64,000 nt of DNA from Symbiodinium natans (GCA_905221605.1 CAJNDS010002530.1:62001-126000), one strand, 5' to 3'; shown: positions 11,974-23,789, counted from the stretch's first letter. Notes: generated by a model from the letters alone, not told the origin. Translations and numbers: made by a program.

Positions 11974-12399
11974 TCGGAGCGCTGTGGAGTCCTTGCGAGA
12001 GTCACAAGGCCTGCTTTTCGGGGATGGCTTTGCGATGCTTTTGCACTTGCCATGAAAATATGGCTAGGGTCACATCCGACATGCCAATCGGGCGGCGTTC
12101 AAGTGCCCATTTGTCCATCGGGCACAGAATTTATTGCCACCCACACGACCCTTAAAACTATCGAACGTAGTGAGCACATGATCAATCATGATCACCAGCA
12201 TAGCATGGGCAGAGTTTCGCTGCCAACTTGTCATGCTGAAGTTCTCTCGGCCGAGAGCATTTCAAACAGGGTTTTTCAGAAGCTCAGAAGCTCCCCGAAT
12301 GGCCAAGTGGCCAAGGCGTAGGCCGTCCCAGGCCCAAACACACACTTCCACCCTTTTGGAAAGCCCTCTCTGGGCTTCGTTGATGAAGACGCTGCAGGT

Positions 12400-14000
12400 A
12401 TTGGGCCACCTCACTGAAACTTCACCGACTTGGCGAAGGAACGGCATAGTGATGACTCTTTCAAGTTCCTGGTTCAAGACAGGTCAACTTGTTGGCCGAA
12501 AAATGCGGGGAAAAGTGGCTGTGTCGCGGTTCCTGGCTTGGAGCGACTGAGCGGCCTTTGCATGCCTCGACGGGCCACTCCTGCCAACGTTTCCGGGCGG
12601 AATGACACTGCCCTAACTTTTTTGAGTTGAGGCTTTACAGGCCTCAGCCGCCCCATGCCGGTGCGGCCCGAAGGGCCTAGCTCTTCGCCTATGGGGTGTG
12701 GGGGCTGTGGGGGGAAACATCACCACGTCAGTATCAGCTTTCGTCCATTTTCTTCCGTCAGCTCTTTGCTCGTGTATGGCTGTTTCGCTGTGGAAACCGC
12801 TCACGGCATCTTCCAAATTGTTTCAATCCCTTCAAATCTTGTCCAGCCCCTTGGAGTGGCACAACGCAAATACCTTCGCCCTTGTCTTAACACCCTGCAA
12901 AAGCTTCAAGCAGTGCACGACGTGCACTATCGTCCAATGAAGCTCTGCTCGAGCAGACCATGCAGTTCATGCGCAGGGTTCACACACACAGAGCACTCAT
13001 ATCTGCCATCATCATGTGCATCATCAACATGCCAAACTTGTCATCCAGAGAGCGAAAGCATGATAAGCCACCGTGCAGCCCAGGTGCCGCCAGCTATGCG
13101 AGGCGCTGAAAATGAGATGCTCCTCTGTCCGAATCAGTGCCCGGCAGTTCTACGAACCACCCAAATTATTCTGCCATGACATTCCCTGATCGCAGCGCTT
13201 ATACATCGCCTTCTTACTCAGTTTGTCAAGTTCTGCATCACAGCAGAGGCCATGGGAGGCATGGGAACACGGCTTATGAACTTCATGGCTGACGACAATC
13301 TACATGAGGCAGTCCTAGACCCAACCACGCTAAATCCATTTAAAGCGACATGTCTTGCTTGGTCTACCAGGCTACCAACCCGCCAACTACGCAGGCTATC
13401 CAAAGCAGTCCTGTAGAGCACAGGACCGCTGAAGATCAATGCCAGCATCCAAGTCAGAGCAGGTCGCACTCGTGGCAACATGCTCGAAGTGCCTGCGGAT
13501 TTGTCAGAGTGATCATGTGCTCTACAGCTCCGAACTGAAAGCAGCCGCAGCATGGCAATGTCCAAAGCCTCTCGGAGCTTCAGAGCTTTCGGGAAATGCA
13601 AGGGCCGACTGCGCGCTGAGAGCCATGAGCCGACATGGCATCGTGCGCATTTTATTTTACATTTTACACAGCTCAATTACTCACCTAACTCAATGGCAAG
13701 CACCTCTGGTCATTTGTGAACCTTGGCAAATTCCATGGACCCGCAAACACGTCAAATGACAGCAAGGCAGCGAAGCATGGCAAGCCTGCGCCCTGACACT
13801 TTTTTGGGCTTTGGTGCTGCTAGCATCAAAGCTCTTTTTTGGCACGTACCTTGTGCGACACATTCCATGCAAGCTTTTCCGCGCCACCCATTCACCATTC
13901 AATTTAATAGTGCAAGGGAAAGCTTGTCTGGCCTTGCCCTTCTTCTTCTTGCCTGAATGTTGGGGTTCCAACAGCCCGCTGCCAAATTTTCACGAGTGCG
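12400..14000. other. Unresolved stretch with possible exons on both strands
   Basis: A plus-strand piece at about 13229-13345 reads KFCITAEAMGGMGTRLMNFM and continues with an acidic segment; the minus strand over the same bases is also open. Near 13030 the minus strand gives a Met-rich hydrophobic piece, DKFGMLMMHMMMADMSAL. Neither is anchored by splice-phase agreement, so I do not call genes here. Confidence 0.3.
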
Positions 14001-14299
14001 TCAAACTGTGCTGTGTCTCAAACTGTGCTGCCTGAGGTCGCTGTTCTTGGTTGCCAATTGCCTGAATTCGGCAATGCATATACGGCAAATCAAGTAACCA
14101 AGCATGCGAAATCATGTGTAAACCGAACATGCAAAGAAGTGTTGAGACCTTGCACTTCGTCTTCAGGTTCTGCGATGGCAGCCTGCATTGCGCTTGATGT
14201 TGTTGAGTTTGCAACCCAGCTGTGCAGAACTGCCTGTTGGCTTTGTCTGCTGCGCGGCGCCTGTACGACGGGTGCACCCTGCCATGCCTTCACACATAC

Positions 14300-15629
14300 C
14301 TCACGCGGTTCAGCAGCTCTTTCCACCTCTGCAGTTTCGTCTTCGGAGTCGCCGTCCCTTCTTTCGACGTCTATCTGCGACAAGCCCCACCTTGCAGTGT
14401 GCCAAGTCTAACAGAACATGTGGCAATGTCACCATTTTCAAGTCCCCAGCTCCTTTAACCGTAGCAACAAAGATCGTGCTCCAGCTGGTGGCAAAGGTAC
14501 CTTCTTCCTGGGGGCAAAAGCCATTCTTGCCGCTGCGGTATGGACTCGAATAGATGCGTCCCGGAAATGAGGAGCACTTAAGGGAGACGTTCGTCAAAAC
14601 AGCAACTCTGAAACGCATGAACTTGTGCAAGCAGCAAGCCCTGCTGATTCCAGGATCACAGAGCTTGCTGGTTAGCCAGTAGTAGCTTCTCTCAATCATG
14701 CACTGAAAACAGTCCGTCCTTTCCACAGACTGGTAATCGCCAGGAAGTTTTGCTTTGCAAACTTGGCACACCTGAGCCTGTCAGCGGTAAGGCATCCGGA
14801 ACCGCAGTGAAGCCATGTGACAGGTGGTCATGAATCCACATGTGCCCACCCGATTGTGCACTCCCCTCCTGTAGATCCTGTGGTCCAATCTCGACGCGTA
14901 ACATGACGCCACGGTGCTCCCAGTGTGAGAACCTTGGAGAGATGTAGTTAAGCGCTGCATCTGGCTGCATCTGGTGTCAGAGCCATCACATGGCAGGCAC
15001 TGGCACCAGGATTCAGGCTTTTGACCGGGAGTGAGATGCCGCCTACCGGAGATCGGAGAAAGGGCAACAAACGAAGACCCTCACTGAAGGGCGCTCGTTA
15101 CCGTGCAACACAGCAACATTCTGCAACGGTGCAGCCATGTCCTGCTGTCCAGCCAAACATCTAAGCCCTGCTGTGCAAGGCAGGCTTTGATGTCCTCTGC
15201 AGCCTCCGCATTTCTCAGCTTTGGCGTTGGCTTTGGCTTTGGCTTGCGCTTTGGCTCTCAAAATCTCTCACTTATCACTTATCACCTCCTTCATTCACTT
15301 CACAGGTAAACTCTGAACTCCACTCGGGTCCCTTCTGTGCCCCGTACTTGCAGAACATCCAGCTTGTCATGTCGTCCACGCCACACCACTGGAATCACGA
15401 CCTCGGCAAGCACCCCATATACCAAACCCAAAACTTAGAATGTGATCAACGTGATCTGATCATGTGGTCACAAATATCACAAAGTCTTACATGAACTGAG
15501 ACAATTGGAAGGCAATTGAGGCTTCAATGGAGGCTTCTGTAGCCCTGGCCAGATCATGCTGCCGCTGTAGGTGCGTCTGCCCTGTCTTATCTGCAGTCAG
15601 CTGCACCAGTTGCACCGCATTGCACTCAG
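14300..15629 (-). CDS. Protein with a prolyl-tRNA-synthetase-type anticodon-binding domain
   Basis: Exon 15218-15128 reads AEDIKACLAQQGLDVWLDSR and exon 14954-14860 continues with YISPRFSHWEHRGVMLRVEI then GPQDLQEGS. This matches the start of the class IIa anticodon-binding fold of ProRS (helix, strand, D-x-R, W-E-x-x-G-V-x-x-R-x-E-I-G-P-x-D-L). The two exons join in phase. A later exon near 14540-14440 reads RKKVPLPPAGARSLLLRLKE and 14390-14300 adds an acidic tail (DGDSEDETAEVERAAEP). Upstream exon 15629-15491 encodes a helical segment (LVQLTADKTGQTHLQRQHDL). I see no class II catalytic motifs in the roughly 2 kb between this domain and the next gene start, so it is either a free-standing anticodon-binding-like protein or the tail of a gene whose core I missed. 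More exons follow below 14300 (IAEPEDEVQ near 14180). Confidence 0.65.
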
Positions 15630-15974
15630 CTGCAACAATACGACAAACGGTAGACTTCCGACTCCGAAAAGTTCCGAAAGACCGACAAAAGCCCACATGA
15701 AGGGATACAGAAACCCATACAGTCCAGCGCCCGTCCGGAAATGCTGATATTCTGTTCACTGTTAATAGTACTTTGGAACCACAAAACAGGACGAATTACA
15801 TTAGGTGTTCCTTCAGTCGCAGGATTACACAGATGCGTATGAATGGGTGCCTGCAGCAGCATTGCACATTAGGCTCCGGAAGCTAGACGGCCCACAACAA
15901 ACAGCACTTGAGGTGAGGCCGACTGACATCGAATCGGCAGTCATAATCCCACAAGCAGTGGCACAAGCTCTAAA

Positions 15975-15975
<1 letters not shown>

Positions 15976-16009
<34 letters not shown>
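15976..16009. repeat. CA dinucleotide microsatellite
   Basis: About 16 uninterrupted ca units between the anticodon-binding-domain exons and the next gene upstream. Confidence 0.95.
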
Positions 16010-16011
<2 letters not shown>

Positions 16012-16118
16012 GACGCTGTAAGCAGGCCAGATTCACGTCTTTCAGCTGCATCGGCCTGAGTCTGCATGACCGTGTCAAAACTAGAATTGGCATTTCACTC
16101 TGCAGATGTCAGGCATTG

Positions 16119-16712
16119 TCAGGCAGCATCAGTCAGGCGCAAGAAATTGGGGCGTAAGGCAGGGAGCCTTGCAAGCCTTGCAGCCATCCCTGCGGCCGTG
16201 GGGCTTCCCATTTCTGCTTCTTCTTGTTGTTTTTCGTGCTTTTGGAGCTCCTAACGGCACCACGCTGCGCCTGCCCAGAGCGCATCAGATCTTGCAGCGA
16301 GTAGCAGCAAAAACACTACACAATGCCTTAACAGAATGCCTTGAGCTCTTGGGTGGCTGCTTTGATTTCAGCTTTTGTCTTGCCTTCACTTCGAAGCCTG
16401 GGCAGGGACCAGCTGGTAAACATGGTAAACTATGCGTGTTTCAAATTGTTTCTGAATATTTCAGAATGCTTGTGGATGCTATGGGAAGCACCTGAGGACC
16501 AGCTGTTGGATGTCTCTTTGTAAGGCCCGCCGGAGACGCTCAGCGTGATCAGCATCTCCATTCACAGCTGCAGCTGCTGGCGATTCCTCCGCGACGGATT
16601 CGACAGCCTCCTGGCTTTTCCTCTTTTTGCTTTTCAAGCCTTTCTTCTGCACTGAATCCGTTTGCACCGCTTCCTCAAGAACCTCCTCGTCGATTTTTCG
16701 CTTTTTGACCAT
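16119..16712 (-). CDS. Lys/Glu-rich, nuclear-type protein with a helical hairpin
   Basis: ATG at 16712. Exon 1, 16712-16492, starts MVKKRKIDEEVLEEAVQ and holds two basic clusters (KKRK, KSKKRK) that look like nuclear localisation signals. Exon 2, 16397-16340, reads LRSEGKTKAEIKAATQELK. Exon 3 starts at 16250 with ELQKHEKQQEEAEMGS and is open to a TGA at 16121-16119. All three join in phase; intron 16251-16339 is GC-AG. The segment RDIQQLVLRLRSEGKTKAEI with the following Leu-Lys pairs resembles a WHEP-type helix-turn-helix, a domain found in some aminoacyl-tRNA synthetases. The anticodon-binding exons lie 0.5 kb downstream on the same strand, so the two may be one gene if the TGA is spliced out. 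I treat them separately because no join was proven. Confidence 0.75.
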
Positions 16713-17289
16713 GGCAGGGGAAAGTAGTCAGCTGATTGATGTCACATGTGTTGCTAGCTTTTGTGGCCCTGGTCCAATCTGTCGTCGCTGTGTCAGGAAG
16801 TCATGAGGCTTTCGGTCAAGAGCTACTTTGTGGGTCCATCTGGCATCTGAATGACCGCTCGTCCTTGAATTCAGTCAGGTGCACTGGCAAAACACATCCC
16901 TAACAGGACATAACCCATGGATTCCTGTGATGGCTTTTTGCGTGGGGTTGCAGAGCTCCAGGCCTGGTTTTGGTACTACCCAAGCTCTCTAGAACTGCAT
17001 CAGGTGCACATTTCAGCAATGTCCCCCGAAGAAGCTTTGACAAATCGCCAGGCTGTGAAGATTGTGGTGCGAGGATATCGCTTGCACACCTTGGGTTTGG
17101 CCGCTGCCAGAAAAACGTTGCCTGTACAATGTGCAGCAGGGATGCAACCTCTATGGGAGGCGTGTCTGTGCAAATTTCTAGATCTGTCACTCTATATGCC
17201 TGGGCGTTCACTCTGGCAGCATTCGCCCTGCAGATGTGGTTTGCAGGCGGAAACGGAGACCGCATAATTAAGTTTATTAAATCATGCGT

Positions 17290-17695
17290 GGCTTCATGGC
17301 CTTCTTCGTCGTCGCCCGTGAGCAGGCCCATCACCCGGCTAGAGGCCGGCGTGAGCTCGTAAAGGGTGTCGAACTGAAACAGAAAACAGATGAAAACAGC
17401 TGGCACGGTTTGTATTCTAGCCTGCCTGTTTCTCGGAGTCATTCAGCAATGATCCAAAGGCAACCGCCTCGACTTCTTGTAGCACAAAGCGTGAAATAAC
17501 GGGGGCAGTTCTGCGGTTTCCTCCAGCACCAATCTACGCAAGTCATCGCTTGTGATGCGCAGGGACTCCACCTGATCAAAAGGACTGCATGCAAGATGTG
17601 ACAGGCTCTGCAACATGCGAATCCGTCATTCCATGTCATTCCGCTCTTCGCCTCCTTGGACTTAATGGCCTTCTCCAGCTTCATGGTTGCCTCTT
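17290..17695 (-). CDS. Unknown protein, three consecutive exons
   Basis: Exon 17695-17652 (EATMKLEKAIKSKE) joins through GC-AG intron 17572-17651 to an exon starting at 17571 (VESLRITSDDLRRLVLEETA, then ELPPLFHALCYKK). This is followed by an exon from 17373 after a polypyrimidine-AG (FDTLYELTPASSRVMGLLTG, then DDEEGHEATHD). The protein is soluble, rich in charged residues and helical. The last donor is not fixed; a GA donor at either exon end would keep phase. No family recognised. It lies less than 0.6 kb upstream of the Lys-rich gene on the same strand. Confidence 0.65.
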
Positions 17696-18749
17696 CTGGC
17701 GAATTGACCTGCTGATCGCTTCATCCTAGCATTGAATCTGCTGCGATTTACCCCTAGCTCTTCGTCCCCCAAACGGCCGGCCCCAAACAAACGCCAAGCC
17801 GTTGTTTGACAAGATCTCGATGTTTGTCTCCGCGCTGGTGTCCTACCGCAATGCCTTTGATGATCATCTTTGCCGACAAAAAAGCAATTGAAAACAAGCA
17901 TCTTCCGTTGCTGCGTTAGGATTGCACTACCTCCTAATATTCAACCGGACATGGCATTAGGATCAAATTCGGGCGTCGGATCCAAAAATGTTCTCGAGAG
18001 TTCGTGGGGTTTGGTTTTGTTCCTAGTGCTTTTCTATTGCAAAAACTCAGCTTGTGACGTCGCCCAACGGGCCACCTCGCGCTCTTGCCCCAGTCCGCTG
18101 CGCTTTCTGTGCTCCAAAATCAGGTGCTATCACTCGATGTCGCGAAAGCGTGGGATGGATTTGTTTTTTGTGTTGCTTTTTGTTTTTCGCAGCCTGCGAA
18201 TCGGATTCCATGTTCAGAGTTAATAAAGATCCTGATAAACGCCTAGGCGCTTAGGCGCATCCCAATACAAACATGGGATTCTAAATCAAAATGAACTATG
18301 ATCCGAGTCTCTTCCCTGAAGTAAAACTCAGATTGCATTGCATTAGGATCCTTTCATCGCGACAAATATAGCATTTCACACTTAAGAACTGAAAATCCAC
18401 ATACACTCCTTATTCGCCCCAAGTAAGAAAGGGATTGTGAGCGCACGGAGTTCTTGCATAATTTACATTTTCCTAATTTGTCAGATGCTACGAAAGCACT
18501 CGGATTTTGCTGGAACTCAAATATAAACGCAACATATTCGAGCCCGACCTGGACTCAACAACAAGATCAACTGCTATTGCTAGTGCAGGGTCACACCTTT
18601 AAACGTTTACTTAAGTTACTTGTTTCGATCTCCGTGCTGCGCCAACGCCTTGTGATGCTGTGAATTCAACAGTCACAGCAAGGTAGGTCCGAGAAAAAGG
18701 ATTCGGGCTGATAGGGGGAGATAGGGAGAGATAGAGTGATTTGAGCAGC

Positions 18750-18945
18750 ACAGCATTCGGAATCTCTCTCGGCCCGGGCCCCAAGCCATGCCCAGTGCAT
18801 TGACCAACTTCTCTTTCAAAGCACGCAGATCACCAAAAAGAGCAGTGACCTTGTGCATCATGACTTCTGCACGCAGCATCACGCAAAGAGCTGTGACATC
18901 AGAAGGCAAGACTGGGACCTGCATTTCCATGGCTAACTGTGCTTC
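18750..18945 (-). CDS. Unknown helical exon with an internal duplication
   Basis: After an AG near 18946 the frame reads AQLAMEMQVPVLPSDVTALC and continues to GDLRALKEKLVNALGMAWG. Composition and the Leu/Ala heptad-like spacing suggest a helical protein. The DNA contains two diverged copies of a ~28-bp unit (GTCAC, GCTCTTT, GTGAT, CTGCGTGC in order), so VTALCVMLRAE and VTALFGDLRAL are related repeats. No family recognised. Confidence 0.5.
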
Positions 18946-19841
18946 TGCAGAAGTCACAGCCCACCTGTTCTCCAACAGAGTTTCTAGAGTGCAACTTTGT
19001 CATACTTAAGTCCACTTGCAGACGAATGGCAGACCACCCCTCTGTGGCGAGTGCCATGTCTAAGCGCCATGCATACTTTGGACTTCATCCGGACCAAAAG
19101 AGCTGATGTAGCCCTCATGAGACGGATCTAGCAAGCTGATGTAAGGTGGAAGGCAGAACCGCTGCGCTCGACCTGTAACGACTCGTACCGACCAAACTTT
19201 GCGAATCTGGGACATCGGCTTTCAGGGAGTCCGCAGCCCCAGGATCCTCATGATGAGCTGCAAAGCGCATGTGCAAAGGTCAAGCCATGTCACCAACTTT
19301 AGTGCTTCTTGGTATTGGGATCGAGCCTCTGAGAAAGGATTGGACGTTTCTTCGCTTGCCTGTGGACTGGCAGTGGGGAATGTGGGGAGCACTTTTCTGC
19401 GCAGGAGTCTTCATGATTCATGCGCCTCTCCCCATGCACCAAATGTACCGGCCAGCTTCTCGAGTTGATACCTGCATACAATTGTACATGCGCTGCGGGC
19501 TCTCCGTGGATGAAGAAAGCTACGTTTTGTGATCACAGCGGTGTGCCTTTGATCCACGCGACGGAGGTAATAGCCAAACATAGCTGACATTGCATAAACC
19601 TCATGCTCAGCACATGCTGGATGCCCTGAAGCAAAGGAATGCTGCAGGATGCTGCACTTACACTCGTATCAAATCTCAGTTCTTTCGTTGAGGGCTCAGC
19701 CTGACCAGCCTGAAACAAGGCAATCTGCACGACACCCATTCCTCCAGCAAAAGATGGATTGCCTGTCAGGCCATGTCACAATGTACCCTCAAGAAGCATT
19801 GCAGGCTTGATACTTCAAGCATCTTTGATTTGAAGTCTTGT

Positions 19842-20223
19842 TCATATGACCATCCCACGGCATCGATGTCTCCCGAGTCTGCCTCCTTGCTGGCCAATGA
19901 TTCGGAAGAGGTGGTCGCGCACGAGCTCCAGGGCATCTGCAGAATAGATGTCCGTGGTAAGACCCTGCGCAAAGCACGATGATGCGATGAGCAAAGCATA
20001 GCGAAAGCCCTCCAAGAAATCCAGGCCGAAATCCAGGCCTTGAGGTCAACATTTCCAAACCGCACGTCACCACCCTCTTTCAGCTGCGGTATCAAGGGCA
20101 CCTGCGCTCCCAGGTTGCGTCAGCATCGGCGCACTGTGAGGCATTTAGCGTGAATGAGTCATCGACCCATCTCTCAGCAGGCCAGACCGATAGGCTCGGG
20201 GGCGCTGCGGAGAGGGGGGGGGG

Positions 20224-20262
<39 letters not shown>

Positions 20263-20611
20263 GGGGGAGCCACTCTTAAGATCCGAGGACGCTGCTTGCA
20301 GCTGCTGAAACTTGCGGCATACCTCAGAAACGGCCAGCGCGCAAGGATAAGAACAGAATAATTGCGAAACAGATGCCCGCGCCTTCAGATACAGCAACTC
20401 CGTAACGGCACCTGAGAATCTTGTCGTTGAAACATGCGCTGCTCTGGGATGTGTACGCAGTCGCGGAACACTTTCTGTATTAAACAGGCAGGAAGGCAGA
20501 CAGATGCACTATGGCGTCGTGAGATCTCTTAACTTCTTCCGAAGAGCGAATGCGCTCGTTCATCTTGACTTCCTCGATCCGCTTTCGGAGGACCAAAGTG
20601 TCCTGAGACAT
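19842..20611 (-). CDS. Unknown protein, four-exon model
   Basis: ATG at 20611. Exon 1, 20611-20548, begins MSQDTLVLRKRIEEVKMNER. Exon 2, 20411-20323, reads AVTELLYLKARASVSQLFCS. Exon 3 starts near 20109 (VPLIPQLKEGG). Exon 4 starts at 20038 (LDFGLDFLEGFRYALLIASS, then TTDIYSADALELVRDHLFRI) and is open to a stop at 19842, though a donor probably ends it earlier. Intron 20412-20547 is GC-AG. The exon 3 to exon 4 intron would be only 32-35 bp, unusually short. The intron after exon 2 contains a ~50-nt poly-G run at 20210-20262. No domain recognised. Confidence 0.6.
20208..20266. repeat. Long poly-G tract inside an intron
   Basis: Roughly fifty g with only two a interruptions. On the coding (minus) strand it is poly-C, which would give a poly-Pro frame; I read it as intronic. 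Confidence 0.95.
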
Positions 20612-20869
20612 GCTGGGGTGGAGGCTCCAGTTTAACACACCATGTGCCTCGCCATCTTTACGTGCATCTAGGAAAATTACAGTAGTAGGGGGAGGGCTGG
20701 TGGGTCGAACACACTTCGAAAAACCATGTCCACGTGATCGATTGTGATTGACCAAGGAGAACCAGCAACAACGCAAACCGTAGAAACAATCGCAGTGGCA
20801 ACGGACCAGGAATCTTGGAAACAACCCATCAAGTGAAACTACAACTTTTCCTCAAAAAACATCATAACA

Positions 20870-21694
20870 TTTATGGTTGCTTTTTCGTTCATTCTTTCTG
20901 TACCTCTCGCTCTTTTTCCCAGGCTAGAGAGATTGCGCGGACACGCTTTCGCTGCTTCGCTCAGTCCCATGTCCCAATTAATTATCCCTCCTTCTCTCTC
21001 TCCCTCATGCTTGCTCTCTCGCTTGCTCTCTTCCTGCGCACCTAACCTCTCCCAATTGAAGGGGGCCGCCCGAAGGCGCGCGTTACAGGGTACTTTGGAG
21101 TAACCGAAACCCGGGGAGACAGAATGCAGCTTACATGACTTACTTATCACTCTTCTTATTCTTCTTCTTATTATGCTGGGCTATGCTGGGCTTGAAGGAG
21201 CCCCATCGGACCCCTTCGCGCACGAGCGCGCCCGAGTGCGTTCTTACTGTGAAACTTTCCTCGGTTACACGGTGTTGTGCCGGCTTTTTCCCCGAGTGTG
21301 ACTTATCACTCTCTCTCTCTCTCTGCACGCTTGGCCCCCCCCCCCCCAAGGAGGAGGCCGCCCCCAGGGGCGCGCGAAGTCCACGGTTTGTCGGGTGTGA
21401 CTTCTGCGTGTTTCGCGGGCTACTTTCTGAGTGAAAGTTCGGGTCCACGGTCTGTTGCCTGTGCAACCCTTGCAATGCCTTAGAGCTGCGGGCCGGGGTT
21501 CACGATCCCCCCCCCCCCCTTTAAGCTCTTAGTGTTGCCCCCACAATCCAACTAAGACACCTGCGGCCTGGATCAGTTCCCCCCGCTGTGCCCCGCGCTC
21601 TCAGCCGAAAGTCTATGCCTTAGTCACTACTAGCCCCCTCATGTGTTCTCCTTCGTCTTGAGTCCACGTCTTCTGGTAGCGGCGGTCCACTAAG

Positions 21695-21733
<39 letters not shown>

Positions 21734-22000
21734 TCTTTCATTCATTTAGCACCCTTGGCCCCCCCACGTGAGGGGGGCTCTCTCTTTCTCTCAGTGTCTC
21801 CGTCTCCGCCTTCTCTTTCTTTCTCTCTTGGGGGCAATAGGGCAAGCCCCCGAGCGTCCTCGCCCGCCCCGTCTGCGCCTGTTTTTTTGTCTCTCCCTCT
21901 CTGCGAGCGTCGCTCCCGAAGCTTGCAGTTTGCGCGCTGCGCGGACACCCTCCTCCCTAGAACCAGGAACCTTATTGCTGGGTTCTAAGTGTTTCGATGC
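20870..22000. other. CT-rich, low-complexity stretch without a gene
   Basis: Dominated by tctctc and poly-c runs, including a long TC microsatellite at about 21697-21731. Open frames here are Ser/Leu/Pro/Arg-rich products of that composition. I see no supported exon. Confidence 0.7.
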
Positions 22001-22029
22001 ATTCTTACTTCCCTATGCATCAGCCACAG

Positions 22030-22520
22030 AGAAAACCGGGATCCACATGGTAATTTCCAGCGAAATGCGACCTATTGGTATTTTCCTGCGAAACCACATG
22101 CTTGAATGTGCTTGAAAAAATCCAGCGAAGAACCCAGCGGAATCCATTACAAAAACCCAGCGAAACCTGTAAGAGAAACCCAGCGAAACAGGAGGAAACA
22201 CAGATTGGGTTCAGGGTTGGGGGGTGTCAAGGATTCACACGTCTTCACAGGTCTTCGCAGGTCGATCTTCACAGGTTTTCACAGGTTTTCACAGAACTTC
22301 ACAGGTTTTCACAGATCTTCACAGGACATTCAAAACTATTGAAAACCCAGCGACAGCCCAGCGAAGAGCATAATTAAAACCCAGCGAGGAACCCATAGTA
22401 CTCCATGGCTTGAAGTTGTGGAATGGATGGAAACTTTCCAGCGCACAGGAAACTTTCCAGCGGAGCAGGTTCACATGGTAGTTTCCAGCGAACCTGCTAG
22501 GTTTTTCCAGCGGACGATGG
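22030..22520. repeat. Dispersed CCAGCG unit plus ttcacagg tandem units
   Basis: About a dozen copies of ccagcg occur within 490 bp, in contexts aaacccagcgaa and tttccagcg, with spacing of roughly 17-60 bp. Between them, at about 22230-22325, lie seven or more copies of an 8-11-bp unit, ttcacagg or ttttcacagg. No coding potential seen. Confidence 0.85.
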
Positions 22521-22920
22521 TTAGGGTTTTGTTGATGGAACGATGCAAATGCGCTGGAAGGCCTCCTTGGCATTGTCTTCCAAGTCCTCTGGACAGAGCT
22601 GTGATGGACATTTGCATCAGCTAGTTACATGCTCTTCATCAATCTTCTCAGCAGTCCTTGTTCTGCTTCTCCTCGTCGTCTTTCTCTTTCTCCACTTGGA
22701 GTTTCTGTCGAAGGCTTCCGCTAATGCATGTGGGAAAAAGCATGCTCCAAGTTACGAAACAGAAACAATCGACTGAGGCAACTCAAAACTTGCATCAGAT
22801 ACTGATGCAGATGTCCAAAGCTTTGAAGTCAATGCTTGCCTCGCCTCGAGATCCTCATCCACTGTCATATCAAAGAGGACGGGATTCTCCTCGGGCGACG
22901 TTTCTTTTACGCATTTGTGG
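22520..22920 (-). CDS. Possible exons of an unknown minus-strand gene
   Basis: One frame gives KETSPEENPVLFDMTVDEDL followed by EARQALTSKLWTSAS, ending at a possible GT donor near 22795. Lower down, Lys/Glu-rich and CPEDLEDNAKEAFQRICIVP pieces are open, the latter ending in TAA near 22520. The acidic, mixed composition looks like protein, but I could not prove the joins. Confidence 0.4.
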
Positions 22921-23629
22921 GTGTGTGCTTGCGTTGACGATTCTTGTCGGAGGGGTGGCGGTAGCGGGGTGGTGGGAGGCGAAGGAGGCTTGCGAGACCA
23001 TAGCGCTGCATAGAGCTGCACAGAGCTACACAGCACATGACACGTTTGCATTCAGGGGATCTCCGAGATGGCTCCCTAGGGTTTCAGAGTGCAAGTTGGG
23101 TGGCGCCTTTTGGACAAGTTCTTTGCAAGCTTTTCGGGCTTTGGTGAGATGAGGAGTCTCGGAGGGTCCTTGTGAAGATTGAACTGCTGGCTGTAAAATC
23201 AATGAAGGGGTTTGCTGGGACGAACATTCTCAGGAAAGCATGTGTAGAACAGAAAGCATAGTCAAAAACAGAGGAAAGGACATATGTATACACATATACA
23301 TATATATATATATAATTACACTTATGTATTCATCTATATATTTGTTTATAGGTGGACCCCCCCCCCCCCCATACCTGCCTTTTTGAGGCCTTCCAAGTTT
23401 CAGGGGTAGCGGGGGGGGGGGGGGGGGGGGGGGTGCCAATAATCACACACCTATACGATGAGAGCGAGAGAGATACAGGATTTACCAGGAAATATAACAA
23501 CGAAACCACTATGAGCATGTATCCATGCATCCAGAACTGTTGTCGGAAACTCTTCCGGGAGATTTTTTGGATTGAAGATTGAAGATGCCGGGGAAAAAAT
23601 TCAGGGAATCTTCAAACTTCAGTCCAAAA

Positions 23630-23641
23630 TCTTCCGGAAGA
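23630..23641. repeat. Perfect 12-bp palindrome in an inverted-repeat patch
   Basis: TCTTCCGGAAGA is its own reverse complement. It sits in a ~120-bp patch (23540-23665) with several cttccgg and ggaag halves. Confidence 0.7.
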
Positions 23642-23789
23642 CTTTCCGGAACATCTGGTCTGCGTACTCAATCTTGGTTGGGAAGAGTGTTTGTCACACA
23701 ACATATTGCTTCTAAGCATTATTAAGTTTGCTCATAATCAAGGGGGCGAGAGAGAGTTTGCCCGAGTCGGGGCATAAATCTTACGCTAA

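Noticed and set aside
11593-12321. 242-codon plus frame
   Set aside because: Antisense to membrane-protein exons that join in phase with hydrophobic spans; the plus product has no recognisable features.
15128-15218. TIR-like domain (GLDVWLDSR)
   Set aside because: The following in-phase exon gives the WE-x-x-G and E-I-G-P-x-D-L motifs of a ProRS anticodon-binding domain, which explains this piece better.
20839-21475. Ser/Leu/Pro-rich open frames on both strands
   Set aside because: Composition of CT-rich low-complexity DNA; no splice phase or family support.
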